Part shown: one piece after another, positions 23,902 to 31,502 of the stretch
How positions within the stretch are numbered: position 1 is the stretch's first letter
Layout: each line of letters opens with the position of its first letter
DNA from: JBLHGN01 sp047616325
GTDB taxonomy: Bacteria; Pseudomonadota; Gammaproteobacteria; Pseudomonadales; Cellvibrionaceae
Assembly (NCBI GenBank): GCA_047616325.1
Contig: JBLHGN010000009.1
Location: forward strand, 1-33,601
Direction of reading: 5' to 3'
Length of the DNA stretch: 33,601 nt
Program-made: the position numbers and the translations under genes
The notes under the pieces: generated by a model
What the model saw: only the letters and a program-made list of their open reading frames with translations
What the model was told of the DNA's origin: nothing
Databases searched by the model: none

Positions 23902-23942
23902 CACTGTTTTAAAGCGATTAAGAGCGCAGTGTTTGATTTTTT
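23902..23942 (+). terminator. Weak candidate terminator after the ubiI-like gene
   Basis: CACTG (23902-23906) pairs with CAGTG (23927-23931) around a 20-nt loop and is followed by TTTGATTTTTT. The stem is short, but the U-rich tail and position 38 bp after the stop fit an operon end. Confidence 0.35.
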
Positions 23943-24045
23943 GCTATCCGAAAATTGTTAATTGTTAATGTCTGATGTCGGGTTTGTTTTGTGACAGTTT
24001 TTTTGCTCATGCACAGTTCGGTGTTAATAACGCTAAGAGAGCAGT

Positions 24046-25293
24046 TTGACTAAGTTACATTCTGAACAAAAAGACTGGCTTATGTGCCAGGAGTGCGGTG
24101 AGCTCCAGACCGTAGTTGCTATTTCTCCCCAATATGAAATGGTGTGCCGTGTGTGCGGCAACCTTTTGCACTCCGGGCATGGTGGTTGGTTGCACACGGT
24201 GACTGCTTTGTCGATAACCTCCTTGTTGTTGTTTTTATTATGTCAATACTTCCCATTCTTAACTTTGGAAATAGGTTCTCTAAGCCAAACCGTCACAATA
24301 CTCGACGGTTTTTGGGCTTTATTCGAGCGCAACAATTGGATCTTGGCCGCCCTGGTTTTGGCCACTATATTTTTAATACCCCTGTTCGAAATTTTTGCAT
24401 TTTTATATTTGGTGATTCCCTATAATTTTAATAAAAAAATTCCCGGACAAGCGTCGGTGTTGCGTTGGTTGGTGCAGGCACAGTCCTGGAGCATGCTCGA
24501 GATTTTTTTGTTAAGCGTGGTGGTGTCTGCAGTAAAAATGGCAGATATGGCTAGCTTGAATCTGGAGGTCGGCGCTTACATGTTGTTTATTTTGGTGGGA
24601 GTGCTGATTCTCGCATACATTAAACTGGATAGGCATAACCTCTGGTCGTGGATCAATCCCAATAATTACTTTACCGCCTTTAACCGTGAATTTGTATACG
24701 ACTGCCATATCTGTCACGCCTTGGTTGGAGAGTCCATCGTGGAGGAGGCTGGCGAGTGTCCGCGCTGTTCTAGCGCCATTCACAAGCGAATACCCAATAG
24801 CTTGCAAAAAACCACAGCACTTATATTGGCCTCGATCGTATTGTATATACCGGCCAATATTCTGCCCATAATGACCTACTCGACCTTGGGTGAGGTAGAA
24901 ACTGACACAATATTTTCTGGGGTTGTGGCTCTTATCAGTTCGGGTTTGTACTGGATTGCACTTATCGTATTTGTGGCGAGCGTTGCCGTGCCCATATTAA
25001 AATTAATTATTCTGAGTTATCTTGTCTGGTCTGTGCATGCCAAATGGAAAACGGGAATAAAACACCGCGCTTTTTTATATCGTGTTACCGAAGTGGTGGG
25101 GCGCTGGTCCATGGTCGATGTCTTTGTCGTCACAATATTTGTCGCTTTGGTACAATTTGGTTTTGTATATACGGTAGAGCCTGAAGGCGCAATTATTGCG
25201 TTTGGCACTGTGGTGGTGCTAACAATGGTAGCTGCGGAAACATTTGATCCCCGCTTGTTGTGGGACGCGCTGGAAAATAACAATGATAACTAA
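24046..25293 (+). CDS. pqiA: Paraquat-inducible protein A (PqiA/LetA-type membrane protein)
   Basis: Inner-membrane partner of an MCE-type lipid transport system. The 415-residue protein (E. coli PqiA is 417) is made of two similar halves. Each starts with a zinc ribbon (CQECGELQ with CRVCGN, and CHICHALVG with CPRCSS) followed by about four membrane helices. Repeated internal blocks such as FPFLTLEIG and ILPIMTYSTLGE head the helices. The start appears to be TTG 24046 after an AAGAGAG; no ATG is available nearby. It overlaps pqiB by 11 bp. Confidence 0.93.
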   Translation: MTKLHSEQKDWLMCQECGELQTVVAISPQYEMVCRVCGNLLHSGHGGWLHTVTALSITSLLLFLLCQYFPFLTLEIGSLSQTVTILDGFWALFERNNWILAALVLATIFLIPLFEIFAFLYLVIPYNFNKKIPGQASVLRWLVQAQSWSMLEIFLLSVVVSAVKMADMASLNLEVGAYMLFILVGVLILAYIKLDRHNLWSWINPNNYFTAFNREFVYDCHICHALVGESIVEEAGECPRCSSAIHKRIPNSLQKTTALILASIVLYIPANILPIMTYSTLGEVETDTIFSGVVALISSGLYWIALIVFVASVAVPILKLIILSYLVWSVHAKWKTGIKHRAFLYRVTEVVGRWSMVDVFVVTIFVALVQFGFVYTVEPEGAIIAFGTVVVLTMVAAETFDPRLLWDALENNNDN

Positions 25294-26884
25294 ACCTGTG
25301 GTGCAAAAAATTCGCGCCGTGTCTCCTGTGTGGATTGTCCCCACTGTCGCGTTAATCGTGGCCATATGGTTGGCTGTGCAAGCGCGAATGGAAAAAGGCA
25401 CAGAGATACAAATTACCTTTTCTCAGGCCAATGACATTATTGCCGGTCAAACTTTAATGAAGTTGAAGGACGTCAAAATAGGCGTTGTAAAAAAAGTGCG
25501 CCTTAATAATGATTTGAAATCTGTCACCGTTACGGCTGAAATAGAGCGCAGTGTATCTCCTCACCTAACTGAGAATAGCCGCTTTTGGGTAGTTACTCCG
25601 CGCATAAGTGCCACGGGAGTTTCCAATCTCGGTACTTTAATATCTGGCGTTTATATAGTGATGGACCCTGGTGAGCAGGGTGGCTCCGCCAGTCGTTTTG
25701 TTGGTTTGGATGAGCCCCCTGCTTTCGTGTCGGACGAGCCCGGCAGGCAGTACGTATTGCAGTCGGAAGAGCTGGGCTCTCTCGATATAGGCTCGCCGGT
25801 GTACTTTCGCCAGATTCGCGTAGGCGAAGTTACAGGCTATCAGTTGGCGCCGGGTCGTGAGAACGTCAATATTAGTATATTTGTGCGCGCGCCTCACGAC
25901 ACGCTAGTGCAAACTCGCAGCCGCTTTTGGAATGTCAGTGGTTTTGGTATATCCATTAATGCCGACGGTATGAAGGCAAGAATGGCTTCGCTAGCCTCAC
26001 TTGTTAATGGTGGGGTGGCTTTTGATAATGCGGCAAGTTTTGAAAACAGTGAAGTGGCAGAGTCCAGGCATCGATTTTTTCTTCACCCCGACCGCGAATC
26101 AGTGCTCGAAGGTCAGTTCGATATCGAGTATTACTATTTGCTCAGATTTTCCGGATCCGTGAAAGGTTTAACCGTAGGCGCGCCAGTGGAATTTCGCGGA
26201 ATTAAAGTGGGTGAGGTGGTGGATGTGGATCTGGCAGTAGCCGATAATTCTGAGAAGAGTTTGCACGTTTACATTTCCATGGAGCCCCAGCGTTTAGACC
26301 CCACTACATCTCCGTCGCGAGAAGAAATCGATCGTCGTATTGAGACTATGATTGGACAGGGCTTGCGGGCACAGATGAAAACCGCGAGTTTAATTACCGG
26401 TTCCCGCTATATCGATCTCTCTTTTATGGAAGACGCCGCCCCCGAGCAGTTGGTCCGTTCGCAGAACTATTCCGAGATTCCCACGGTTGACGATGCTGTA
26501 GATCAAATGACCAAACAATTGTCTGGTATTCTCGATAAAGTTAGCAAAATTCCCTTTGAAGATATTGGTCGCGACCTCGCTCAGAGTATGGCCAATCTGA
26601 ATGCAATTCTCTCCACTCTGGAAAAGCAAAACACCGCTTCAAAAGTGGACGGCGCGGTAGCCAACCTTGAAGATACTTTGGCCACTGCCAATAAGGCTTT
26701 GTTACAGGTGGCCACTACTATGCGAAGTGTCGATCAGGCGGTAGCGCCAGACTCGGAATTAAAATACGAGCTTACCCAAATGTTAAAATCGGTGAGCGAT
26801 GCGGCTAAGTCTATTGAATTACTGGTGAACGAATTAAATCGTCATCCAAACGCCTTGATTTCGGGAGCCAAAAAAGATGATTAA
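25283..26884 (+). CDS. pqiB: PqiB-type MCE domain protein
   Basis: Periplasm-spanning lipid-transport protein with three MCE domains, anchored by an N-terminal helix. From the ATG at 25283 it is 533 residues (E. coli PqiB 546). The membrane helix (SPVWIVPTVALIVAIWLAV) lies at about residues 13-31. Three MCE repeats are visible, each with a VGVVKK/VGEVTGY/VGEVVDV-type strand pair. A C-terminal helical region of about 120 residues (SGILDKVSKIPFED onward) would form the needle-like tube. It overlaps pqiA and pqiC, so the three are translationally linked. Confidence 0.94.
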   Translation: MITKPVVQKIRAVSPVWIVPTVALIVAIWLAVQARMEKGTEIQITFSQANDIIAGQTLMKLKDVKIGVVKKVRLNNDLKSVTVTAEIERSVSPHLTENSRFWVVTPRISATGVSNLGTLISGVYIVMDPGEQGGSASRFVGLDEPPAFVSDEPGRQYVLQSEELGSLDIGSPVYFRQIRVGEVTGYQLAPGRENVNISIFVRAPHDTLVQTRSRFWNVSGFGISINADGMKARMASLASLVNGGVAFDNAASFENSEVAESRHRFFLHPDRESVLEGQFDIEYYYLLRFSGSVKGLTVGAPVEFRGIKVGEVVDVDLAVADNSEKSLHVYISMEPQRLDPTTSPSREEIDRRIETMIGQGLRAQMKTASLITGSRYIDLSFMEDAAPEQLVRSQNYSEIPTVDDAVDQMTKQLSGILDKVSKIPFEDIGRDLAQSMANLNAILSTLEKQNTASKVDGAVANLEDTLATANKALLQVATTMRSVDQAVAPDSELKYELTQMLKSVSDAAKSIELLVNELNRHPNALISGAKKDD

Positions 26885-27521
26885 GCGAAAGGTGCAGCAA
26901 AACAATTGGCTGCGACATTTATTTCTTGTGAGTCTGCTTGGCGCAACGTGTCTATTAATTGGTTGCATGTCGAGTGGCCCTGCCACCAAACATTATTCCC
27001 TATTTGCCGCTGAGCCAAGTGCTGAAAATATGCATGCGCTGGCAAACAAAAAAATAAGCCTTGGAATAGGGCCGATAATATTGCCGGAATATTTGCAAAA
27101 TCCTGCGATTGTCAGCTTAACGCCATCGCAGCAGGTTCGCGTTTCTGGTTACCACGCATGGGCCGGCGACCTAAATGAGGCGCTGCTGCGCGTGTTGGCC
27201 GCGGACGTTTCGACCCACCTGCAGTTGGATGGGGTGTGGGCTTTCCCTTGGGACAATAGAGTTCGCCCCGATTATCAGGTAAGAATTGTTGTTGAGCATT
27301 TTTCCGGAATTAGAGGGCAAGATGTGGTGCTTACTGCAAAGTGGACGCTGCTGAATAAGGTCGGTGACGAACTGCTGCTAACGGGGCGTGAGCAATTGAG
27401 CCGCACAACTCGTAGTGGAGGTGTCGACGATTATGTAGGAGCCATGAACGTCTTAATAAACGAAGCCGCGTACTCCATCGCTGAAAAGCTAGCGCTGCGT
27501 TTGTCTGAAGTGTCTGAGTAG
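26877..27521 (+). CDS. pqiC: PqiC-type outer-membrane lipoprotein
   Basis: Lipoprotein that caps the PqiB tube at the outer membrane. The 214-residue protein has a type II signal peptide with the lipobox LLIGC, so Cys30 should be lipidated. It then has the family's ABC-type auxiliary lipoprotein fold with VGIGPIILPEYLQ-like and WAGDLNEALLRVLAADV segments. It overlaps pqiB by 8 bp and ends the operon; a hairpin separates it from pfkA, which is convergent. Confidence 0.9.
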   Translation: MIKRKVQQNNWLRHLFLVSLLGATCLLIGCMSSGPATKHYSLFAAEPSAENMHALANKKISLGIGPIILPEYLQNPAIVSLTPSQQVRVSGYHAWAGDLNEALLRVLAADVSTHLQLDGVWAFPWDNRVRPDYQVRIVVEHFSGIRGQDVVLTAKWTLLNKVGDELLLTGREQLSRTTRSGGVDDYVGAMNVLINEAAYSIAEKLALRLSEVSE

Positions 27522-27535
27522 ATAGAAATGAAAAC

Positions 27536-27557
27536 AACGCGGATGTAGGTCCGCGTT
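27536..27557 (-). terminator. Hairpin terminator between pqiC and pfkA
   Basis: AACGCGGA (27536-27543) and TCCGCGTT (27550-27557) form a perfect 8-bp stem with a 6-nt loop, between convergent genes. On the minus strand it is followed by GTTTTCATTT, which favours terminating pfkA. On the plus side the U-tract is poor. Confidence 0.6.
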
Positions 27558-27572
27558 AACAGTGATATAGAC

Positions 27573-28535
27573 CTATGCCAGCATCTTATTAAGTTCGTAG
27601 GTTTTGGTGTCCACAGAGCGAGTCATTGTTTCGATCGCTTCGATAATGTCGTGGTGAACCAAGCAGTCGCTTTTTATGCCTACACAGCGACCGCCTTCTC
27701 CTGCTACCAGCAACTCTACCGCGTAAGCACCCATTCTACTGGCCAAAACGCGATCGAACGCACAAGGTGTTCCGCCGCGTTGAGTGTGGCCCAGAATTAT
27801 GGCGCGAGTTTCAATGCCTGTTGCTTTTTCCAGGCGTTTCTCCAGCGCGTGAACATCGGTAATGTGTTCGGTAATGGTGATAATAGCGTGGCTCTTCCCG
27901 CGTTTTTTGCCGGCAATAATAGCCTCCACCAATTCCTCTTCATTAAATGGATGGTCGGGTGTCACGGCATATTCGGCGCCTCCGGCAAGAGCCGAAAGCA
28001 AGGTTAGATCGCCACAGTGTCGCCCCATTACCTCAACCAAGGCTATTCGATTGTGCGAAGAGCAGGTATCTCTCAGGTTGTCTATGGCGTTGATTACGGT
28101 ATTAAGTGCACTGTAAAAGCCAATGGTGTAGTCGGTGCCGGCGACGTCGTTGTCTATAGTGCCGGGCAGGCCGATACAAGGAAAGCCCATTTCGGTCAGC
28201 TTCTTGGCGCCCATGTAAGTTCCGTCGCCACCTATGGCCACTAAAGCTTGAATGCCGTGTTTCTCGAGGTTTTTAATGGCATGTTCGCGCACTTCATACT
28301 CTTCAAATTCGGGAAAGCGAGCCGAGCCTAAAAATGTACCACCTCGATTGATGGTGTCTGACACATCGCGGCGTTCCAGTTTTTCAATACGGTCTTGGTG
28401 CAGACCTTTATAGCCCTCGTAAATGCCGTATACCTCAAGACCTTTTGCCAAAGCTGTGCGCACCACTGCGCGAATAGCCGCATTCATCCCTGGGGCATCA
28501 CCACCACTGGTGAGAACTCCAATTTTGCTGATCAT
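27573..28535 (-). CDS. pfkA: ATP-dependent 6-phosphofructokinase
   Basis: Phosphorylates fructose 6-phosphate, the committing step of Embden-Meyerhof glycolysis. The 320-residue protein is colinear with E. coli PfkA. It has the ATP loop TSGGDAPGMNAAIR, GGDGTYMGA (the small residue after GGDG and the glycine favour ATP over pyrophosphate), the catalytic PGTIDNDVAGTDYTIGF with its aspartates, MGRHCGDLTL and the allosteric-site region RGGTPCAFDR. It is last in pgk-fba-pfkA, 90 bp after fba, with two hairpins in the gap. Many marine relatives use the Entner-Doudoroff route, so PfkA is informative here. Confidence 0.97.
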   Translation of the reverse strand: MISKIGVLTSGGDAPGMNAAIRAVVRTALAKGLEVYGIYEGYKGLHQDRIEKLERRDVSDTINRGGTFLGSARFPEFEEYEVREHAIKNLEKHGIQALVAIGGDGTYMGAKKLTEMGFPCIGLPGTIDNDVAGTDYTIGFYSALNTVINAIDNLRDTCSSHNRIALVEVMGRHCGDLTLLSALAGGAEYAVTPDHPFNEEELVEAIIAGKKRGKSHAIITITEHITDVHALEKRLEKATGIETRAIILGHTQRGGTPCAFDRVLASRMGAYAVELLVAGEGGRCVGIKSDCLVHHDIIEAIETMTRSVDTKTYELNKMLA

Positions 28536-28558
28536 GAACGAACCACCTTCTACGTATA

Positions 28559-28577
28559 TGGCCGACGCTGTCGGCCA
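28559..28577 (-). promoter_or_regulatory. GC-rich hairpin in the pfkA 5' leader
   Basis: TGGCCGAC and GTCGGCCA are perfect 8-bp arms around a 3-nt loop, ending 23 bases before the pfkA start. No U-tract follows on the minus strand, so it is more likely a leader or processing structure than a terminator. Confidence 0.4.
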
Positions 28578-28597
28578 GTGTTAATCGAAAACATTAA

Positions 28598-28610
28598 GCG
28601 CTATTAGCGC
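28598..28610 (-). terminator. Short hairpin after fba, possible attenuator
   Basis: GCGCT and AGCGC form a 5-bp stem with an AAT loop, followed on the minus strand by TTAATGTTTT. It could partly terminate fba transcripts before pfkA. The stem is short. Confidence 0.3.
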
Positions 28611-28625
28611 AACGAAATACTCGTA

Positions 28626-29702
28626 TTAGAGTACATCGATTGCGTTGAGGTCAGAAAATGCCTGCTCTAAACGCGTAACCATGCTCTCTTGTGCCTTACG
28701 TAGCCAAACACGTGGGTCGTAATGTTTTTTATTGGGCTTGTCTTCGCCATCGGGGTTGCCCATCTGGCCTTGAAGAAAACCTTTATTGCCTTCGTAATAG
28801 TTTTTAATGCCTTCCCACGCCGCCCACTGGGTATCTGTATCGATATTCATTTTGATTACGCCGTAACCTATTGCTTCGCGAATTTCTTCTAGTGAAGAGC
28901 CCGAACCACCGTGAAAAACAAAGTCTAATGCATTTTGTTCAGTACCAAATTTTTCAACCAAGTGTTTTTGCGACTCGTCTAGAATTTTTGGTGTCAGTAC
29001 AACATTGCCGGGCTTGTAAACCCCGTGAACATTGCCAAACGAAGCCGCAACGGTAAAGCGTGGGCTAATTGCATTTAATTTTTCGTACGCGTAAGCGACG
29101 TCTTCTGGTTGGGTATATAAATCAGCGCTGTCCATGCCTGTGTTGTCGACACCGTCTTCTTCGCCACCAGTGCAGCCTAATTCAATTTCAAGCGTCATGC
29201 CCAAACGGCTCATGCGAGTTAGGTATTTGGCACAAATCTCAATATTTTCTTCCAGTGATTCTTCGGAGAGGTCAAGCATGTGCGAGCTAAACAGGGGTTT
29301 ACCTGTTTCTTCGAAATGTTTTTCGCCTGCGTCAAGTAAGCCGTCAATCCAAGGAAGCAGTTTTTTGGCAGCGTGATCTGTATGCAAAATCACTGGCACG
29401 CCATAGGCCTCGGCCATTTGGTGTACGTGTTTGGCTCCGGCAATTGCACCTAGAATAGCCGCCTGCTGGCCCTCGGCTTTTAGGCCCTTACCAGCAACAA
29501 AGGCGGCACCGCCGTTAGAAAACTGCACAACTACAGGGGATTTTGCTTTGGCTGCGGCTTCTAAGGTGGCGTTTATGGAGTCTGAGCCCACGCAGTTTAC
29601 GGCGGGTAGGGCGAACTTGTTGGCTTTAGCCAGCGCAAATACCTTTTGCACGTCGTCTCCGGTTAAAACACCGGGCTTCACTATATCTAATACTTTAGTC
29701 AT
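28626..29702 (-). CDS. fba: Class II fructose-bisphosphate aldolase
   Basis: Zinc enzyme that cleaves fructose 1,6-bisphosphate to two triose phosphates. The 358-residue length and layout match E. coli FbaA. The opening block GVLTGDDVQKVFALAKANKFALPAVNCVGSDS is FbaA-like. The zinc ligands are in ILHTDHAAKKLLPWIDGLLDAGE and VFHGGSGSSLEEI, the catalytic aspartate lies in HTDHAAKK, and the phosphate-binding INIDTDTQWA-type motif appears as KMNIDTDTQWAAWEG. It lies 20 bp after the pgk stop. Confidence 0.97.
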   Translation of the reverse strand: MTKVLDIVKPGVLTGDDVQKVFALAKANKFALPAVNCVGSDSINATLEAAAKAKSPVVVQFSNGGAAFVAGKGLKAEGQQAAILGAIAGAKHVHQMAEAYGVPVILHTDHAAKKLLPWIDGLLDAGEKHFEETGKPLFSSHMLDLSEESLEENIEICAKYLTRMSRLGMTLEIELGCTGGEEDGVDNTGMDSADLYTQPEDVAYAYEKLNAISPRFTVAASFGNVHGVYKPGNVVLTPKILDESQKHLVEKFGTEQNALDFVFHGGSGSSLEEIREAIGYGVIKMNIDTDTQWAAWEGIKNYYEGNKGFLQGQMGNPDGEDKPNKKHYDPRVWLRKAQESMVTRLEQAFSDLNAIDVL

Positions 29703-29722
29703 TGGTTTTTCCTATCTATTAA

Positions 29723-30869
29723 TTACTTATTTGCGCGTTGCTCTAATATTTCTACCGCGGGAAACTTTTTGCCTTCTACAAATTCGAGGAAGGCACCCCC
29801 GCCAGTGGATATATACGAAATTTTATCGGCTATGCCGAACAGGTCTATCGCCGCTAGGGTGTCTCCGCCGCCAGCGATGGAGAATGCGTCGGAGTCGGCA
29901 ATGGCATGGGCGATTATTTCTGTGCCTTTGCGGAAGTTGTCAAATTCAAATACTCCGACAGGTCCATTCCAAAGTATTGTTTTTACTTCCCTCAAAATTC
30001 GGGCGATAGTGTCGGCTGACTCGTCTCCAAGGTCAAGAATTTGTTCGTCATTGGTCACTTTATCCACTGATTTTAACGTTGCAGCGGCATTTTCGGAGAA
30101 TTCTTGTGCTGTGCGCACGTCGGTAGAGAGCGGAATGTTGCAAGTGGCTATCAGTCTCTTTGCTTCGGGAATAAGACTTTCTTCGTAAAGTGACTTGCCT
30201 ACATTGTAACCTTGGGCGGCGATAAAGGTATTTGAAATGCCCCAACTACTATCAGCTGGTCTGCAATTTTGGATAGAGAGTCGAGCACTGTTAGTTTGGT
30301 TGAAACTTTTGAACCCCCAACAATGGCCACCATGGGGCGTGCCGGGTGTTCGAGTGCATTGCCCAGCGCTTCGAACTTGCCGGAAAGTAAGGGCCCGGCA
30401 CAAGCAATTGGTGCATATTTGGCAACGCCATGGGTCGACGCCTGGGCTCGATGAGCGGTACCAAAGGCATCCATTACAAAAACATCGCACAAAGCGGCAT
30501 AGTTATGGGCGAGCGTGTCATCGTTTTTCTTCTCCCCCTTATTGAAGCGCACATTTCCAGCACTACCAGCTCGCCGGCTTTCACATCCACGCCGTTGAGG
30601 TAATTGGTGGCGAGGCGTACGGGTGCGTCTAAGAGTTTTACAGAATGGTCTACTGCGGGTTGCAGAGAGGCTTTTTGATCGTATTCGTCTTCTACAGGGC
30701 GCCCCAAGTGAGAGGTGATCATTACCTTAGCGCCTTTTTCCAAAGCCAGCGTTATAGTGGGCAGGGAGGCTTTGATGCGAGCGTCGGAACTTACTCTTCC
30801 GTCTTTTATTGGTACATTTAGGTCTGCGCGAATGAGTACTCGTTGCCCTTCAATGGCAATGTCGCGCAT
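29723..30869 (-). pseudogene. pgk: Phosphoglycerate kinase, frameshifted twice (probably sequencing errors)
   Basis: Catalyses ATP formation from 1,3-bisphosphoglycerate. As read, the gene is in three frames. The first runs from 30869 (RVLIRADLNVPIKDG, SHLGRP) to VLE near 30556. A missing base in an A-run (T-run 30554-30556 on the plus strand) shifts it into VRFNKGEKKNDD and MDAFGTAHRAQASTHGVAK. A missing G in the run near 30239-30243 shifts it back, in VVGGISNTFIAAQGYNVGKS. The rest is intact: WNGPVGVFEF, SIAGGGDTLAAID, ISYISTGGGAFLEF. Repaired, it is 382 residues from this ATG, or 388 from an upstream codon (see findings). Both breaks are single homopolymer deletions in a normally essential gene. 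Confidence 0.92.
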
Positions 30870-30963
30870 TTGAATAATAGGTATATGTGTATCCTTCTGT
30901 ACAAGAGTGGGGTGTTTACCCCCTAGGTTAAATCAGGCCTTCTCAAGCTGCTTTAAGCTATGC

Positions 30964-31078
30964 GCGCCTCTGAAAATGTATTTTTCCTACGAAAAATGCC
31001 TTGATTCGTGCTCCAATGCTCTAGTAGGCCATGTACTTGGCGCTTGTATTTGCGAAAAATTACGACTTTCAGGGGCAT
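30964..31078. repeat. Imperfect 115-bp palindrome in the pgk upstream spacer
   Basis: The left arm (from 30964) and right arm (to 31078) share GCC-CTGAAA, an ATTTTTC block and CTAG near the centre at about 31020-31024, when one is reversed. A tighter hairpin, GTATTTTTC with GAAAAATGC, sits inside the left arm. Similarity is looser than in the 1632-1808 repeat. The two may be the same kind of element, but I see no sequence in common beyond CTGAAAAT. Confidence 0.45.
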
Positions 31079-31157
31079 CCTTTTTCAAATTTCGCGGGAA
31101 GTTTGATCGAAAGGCGTTTTTTGGGTGTTGATATATGTCAGTGAACTGAATATCGGT

Positions 31158-31228
31158 GATATAGGCGCATTGGGTTTGGGCGTGAAGTACAAAGTGGAGG
31201 TGGAAATAGCATATTTTCAGCCTATATC
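31158..31228. repeat. Perfect 9-bp inverted repeat GATATAGGC/GCCTATATC
   Basis: Arms at 31158-31166 and 31220-31228 with a 53-bp centre, 275 bp before the 628-residue gene. It could be a pair of binding half-sites or a leader structure. Confidence 0.4.
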
Positions 31229-31502
31229 TTTAACCAAATGTGGCTTAGTCAGGGCTGAACTTTGTGAATATAGCCTTAAATCCCGTTAGCTTTTATCGGA
31301 AATATAGGGTTCTATCGATGTCAAAAAATGGGAGGTTTTTACGTGTCTGTGTTTAGATGTCCCGATGTGGGCATGCAAAATTCTATGATTTCGGTGCTGC
31401 GACGATCAGGATACTGGTAATTTAATGCCTGGCTAACGACAATCAACAAAAAAGTTTTACAGGTGATTAATATTTCATCAATTCTAGACAGAGGAGCTAA
31501 GC

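Larger units (their letters stand above)
30870..31502. other. 633-bp spacer with several inverted repeats, upstream of pgk and the 628-residue gene
   Basis: No convincing gene. An imperfect palindrome occupies about 30964-31078, sharing GCC-CTGAAA ends, an ATTTTTC block and a CTAG-containing centre. A second pair, GATATAGGC (31158-31166) and GCCTATATC (31220-31228), is a perfect 9-bp inverted repeat with a 53-bp loop. ATATAG/CTATAT motifs recur nearby to about 31310. A 30-codon frame at 31328 has no good ribosome-binding site. The GAGGAG at 31491-31496 serves the next gene. Confidence 0.55.

Noticed and set aside
31328..31420. 30-codon frame upstream of the 628-residue gene
   Set aside because: No good ribosome-binding site and no recognisable composition; likely chance.
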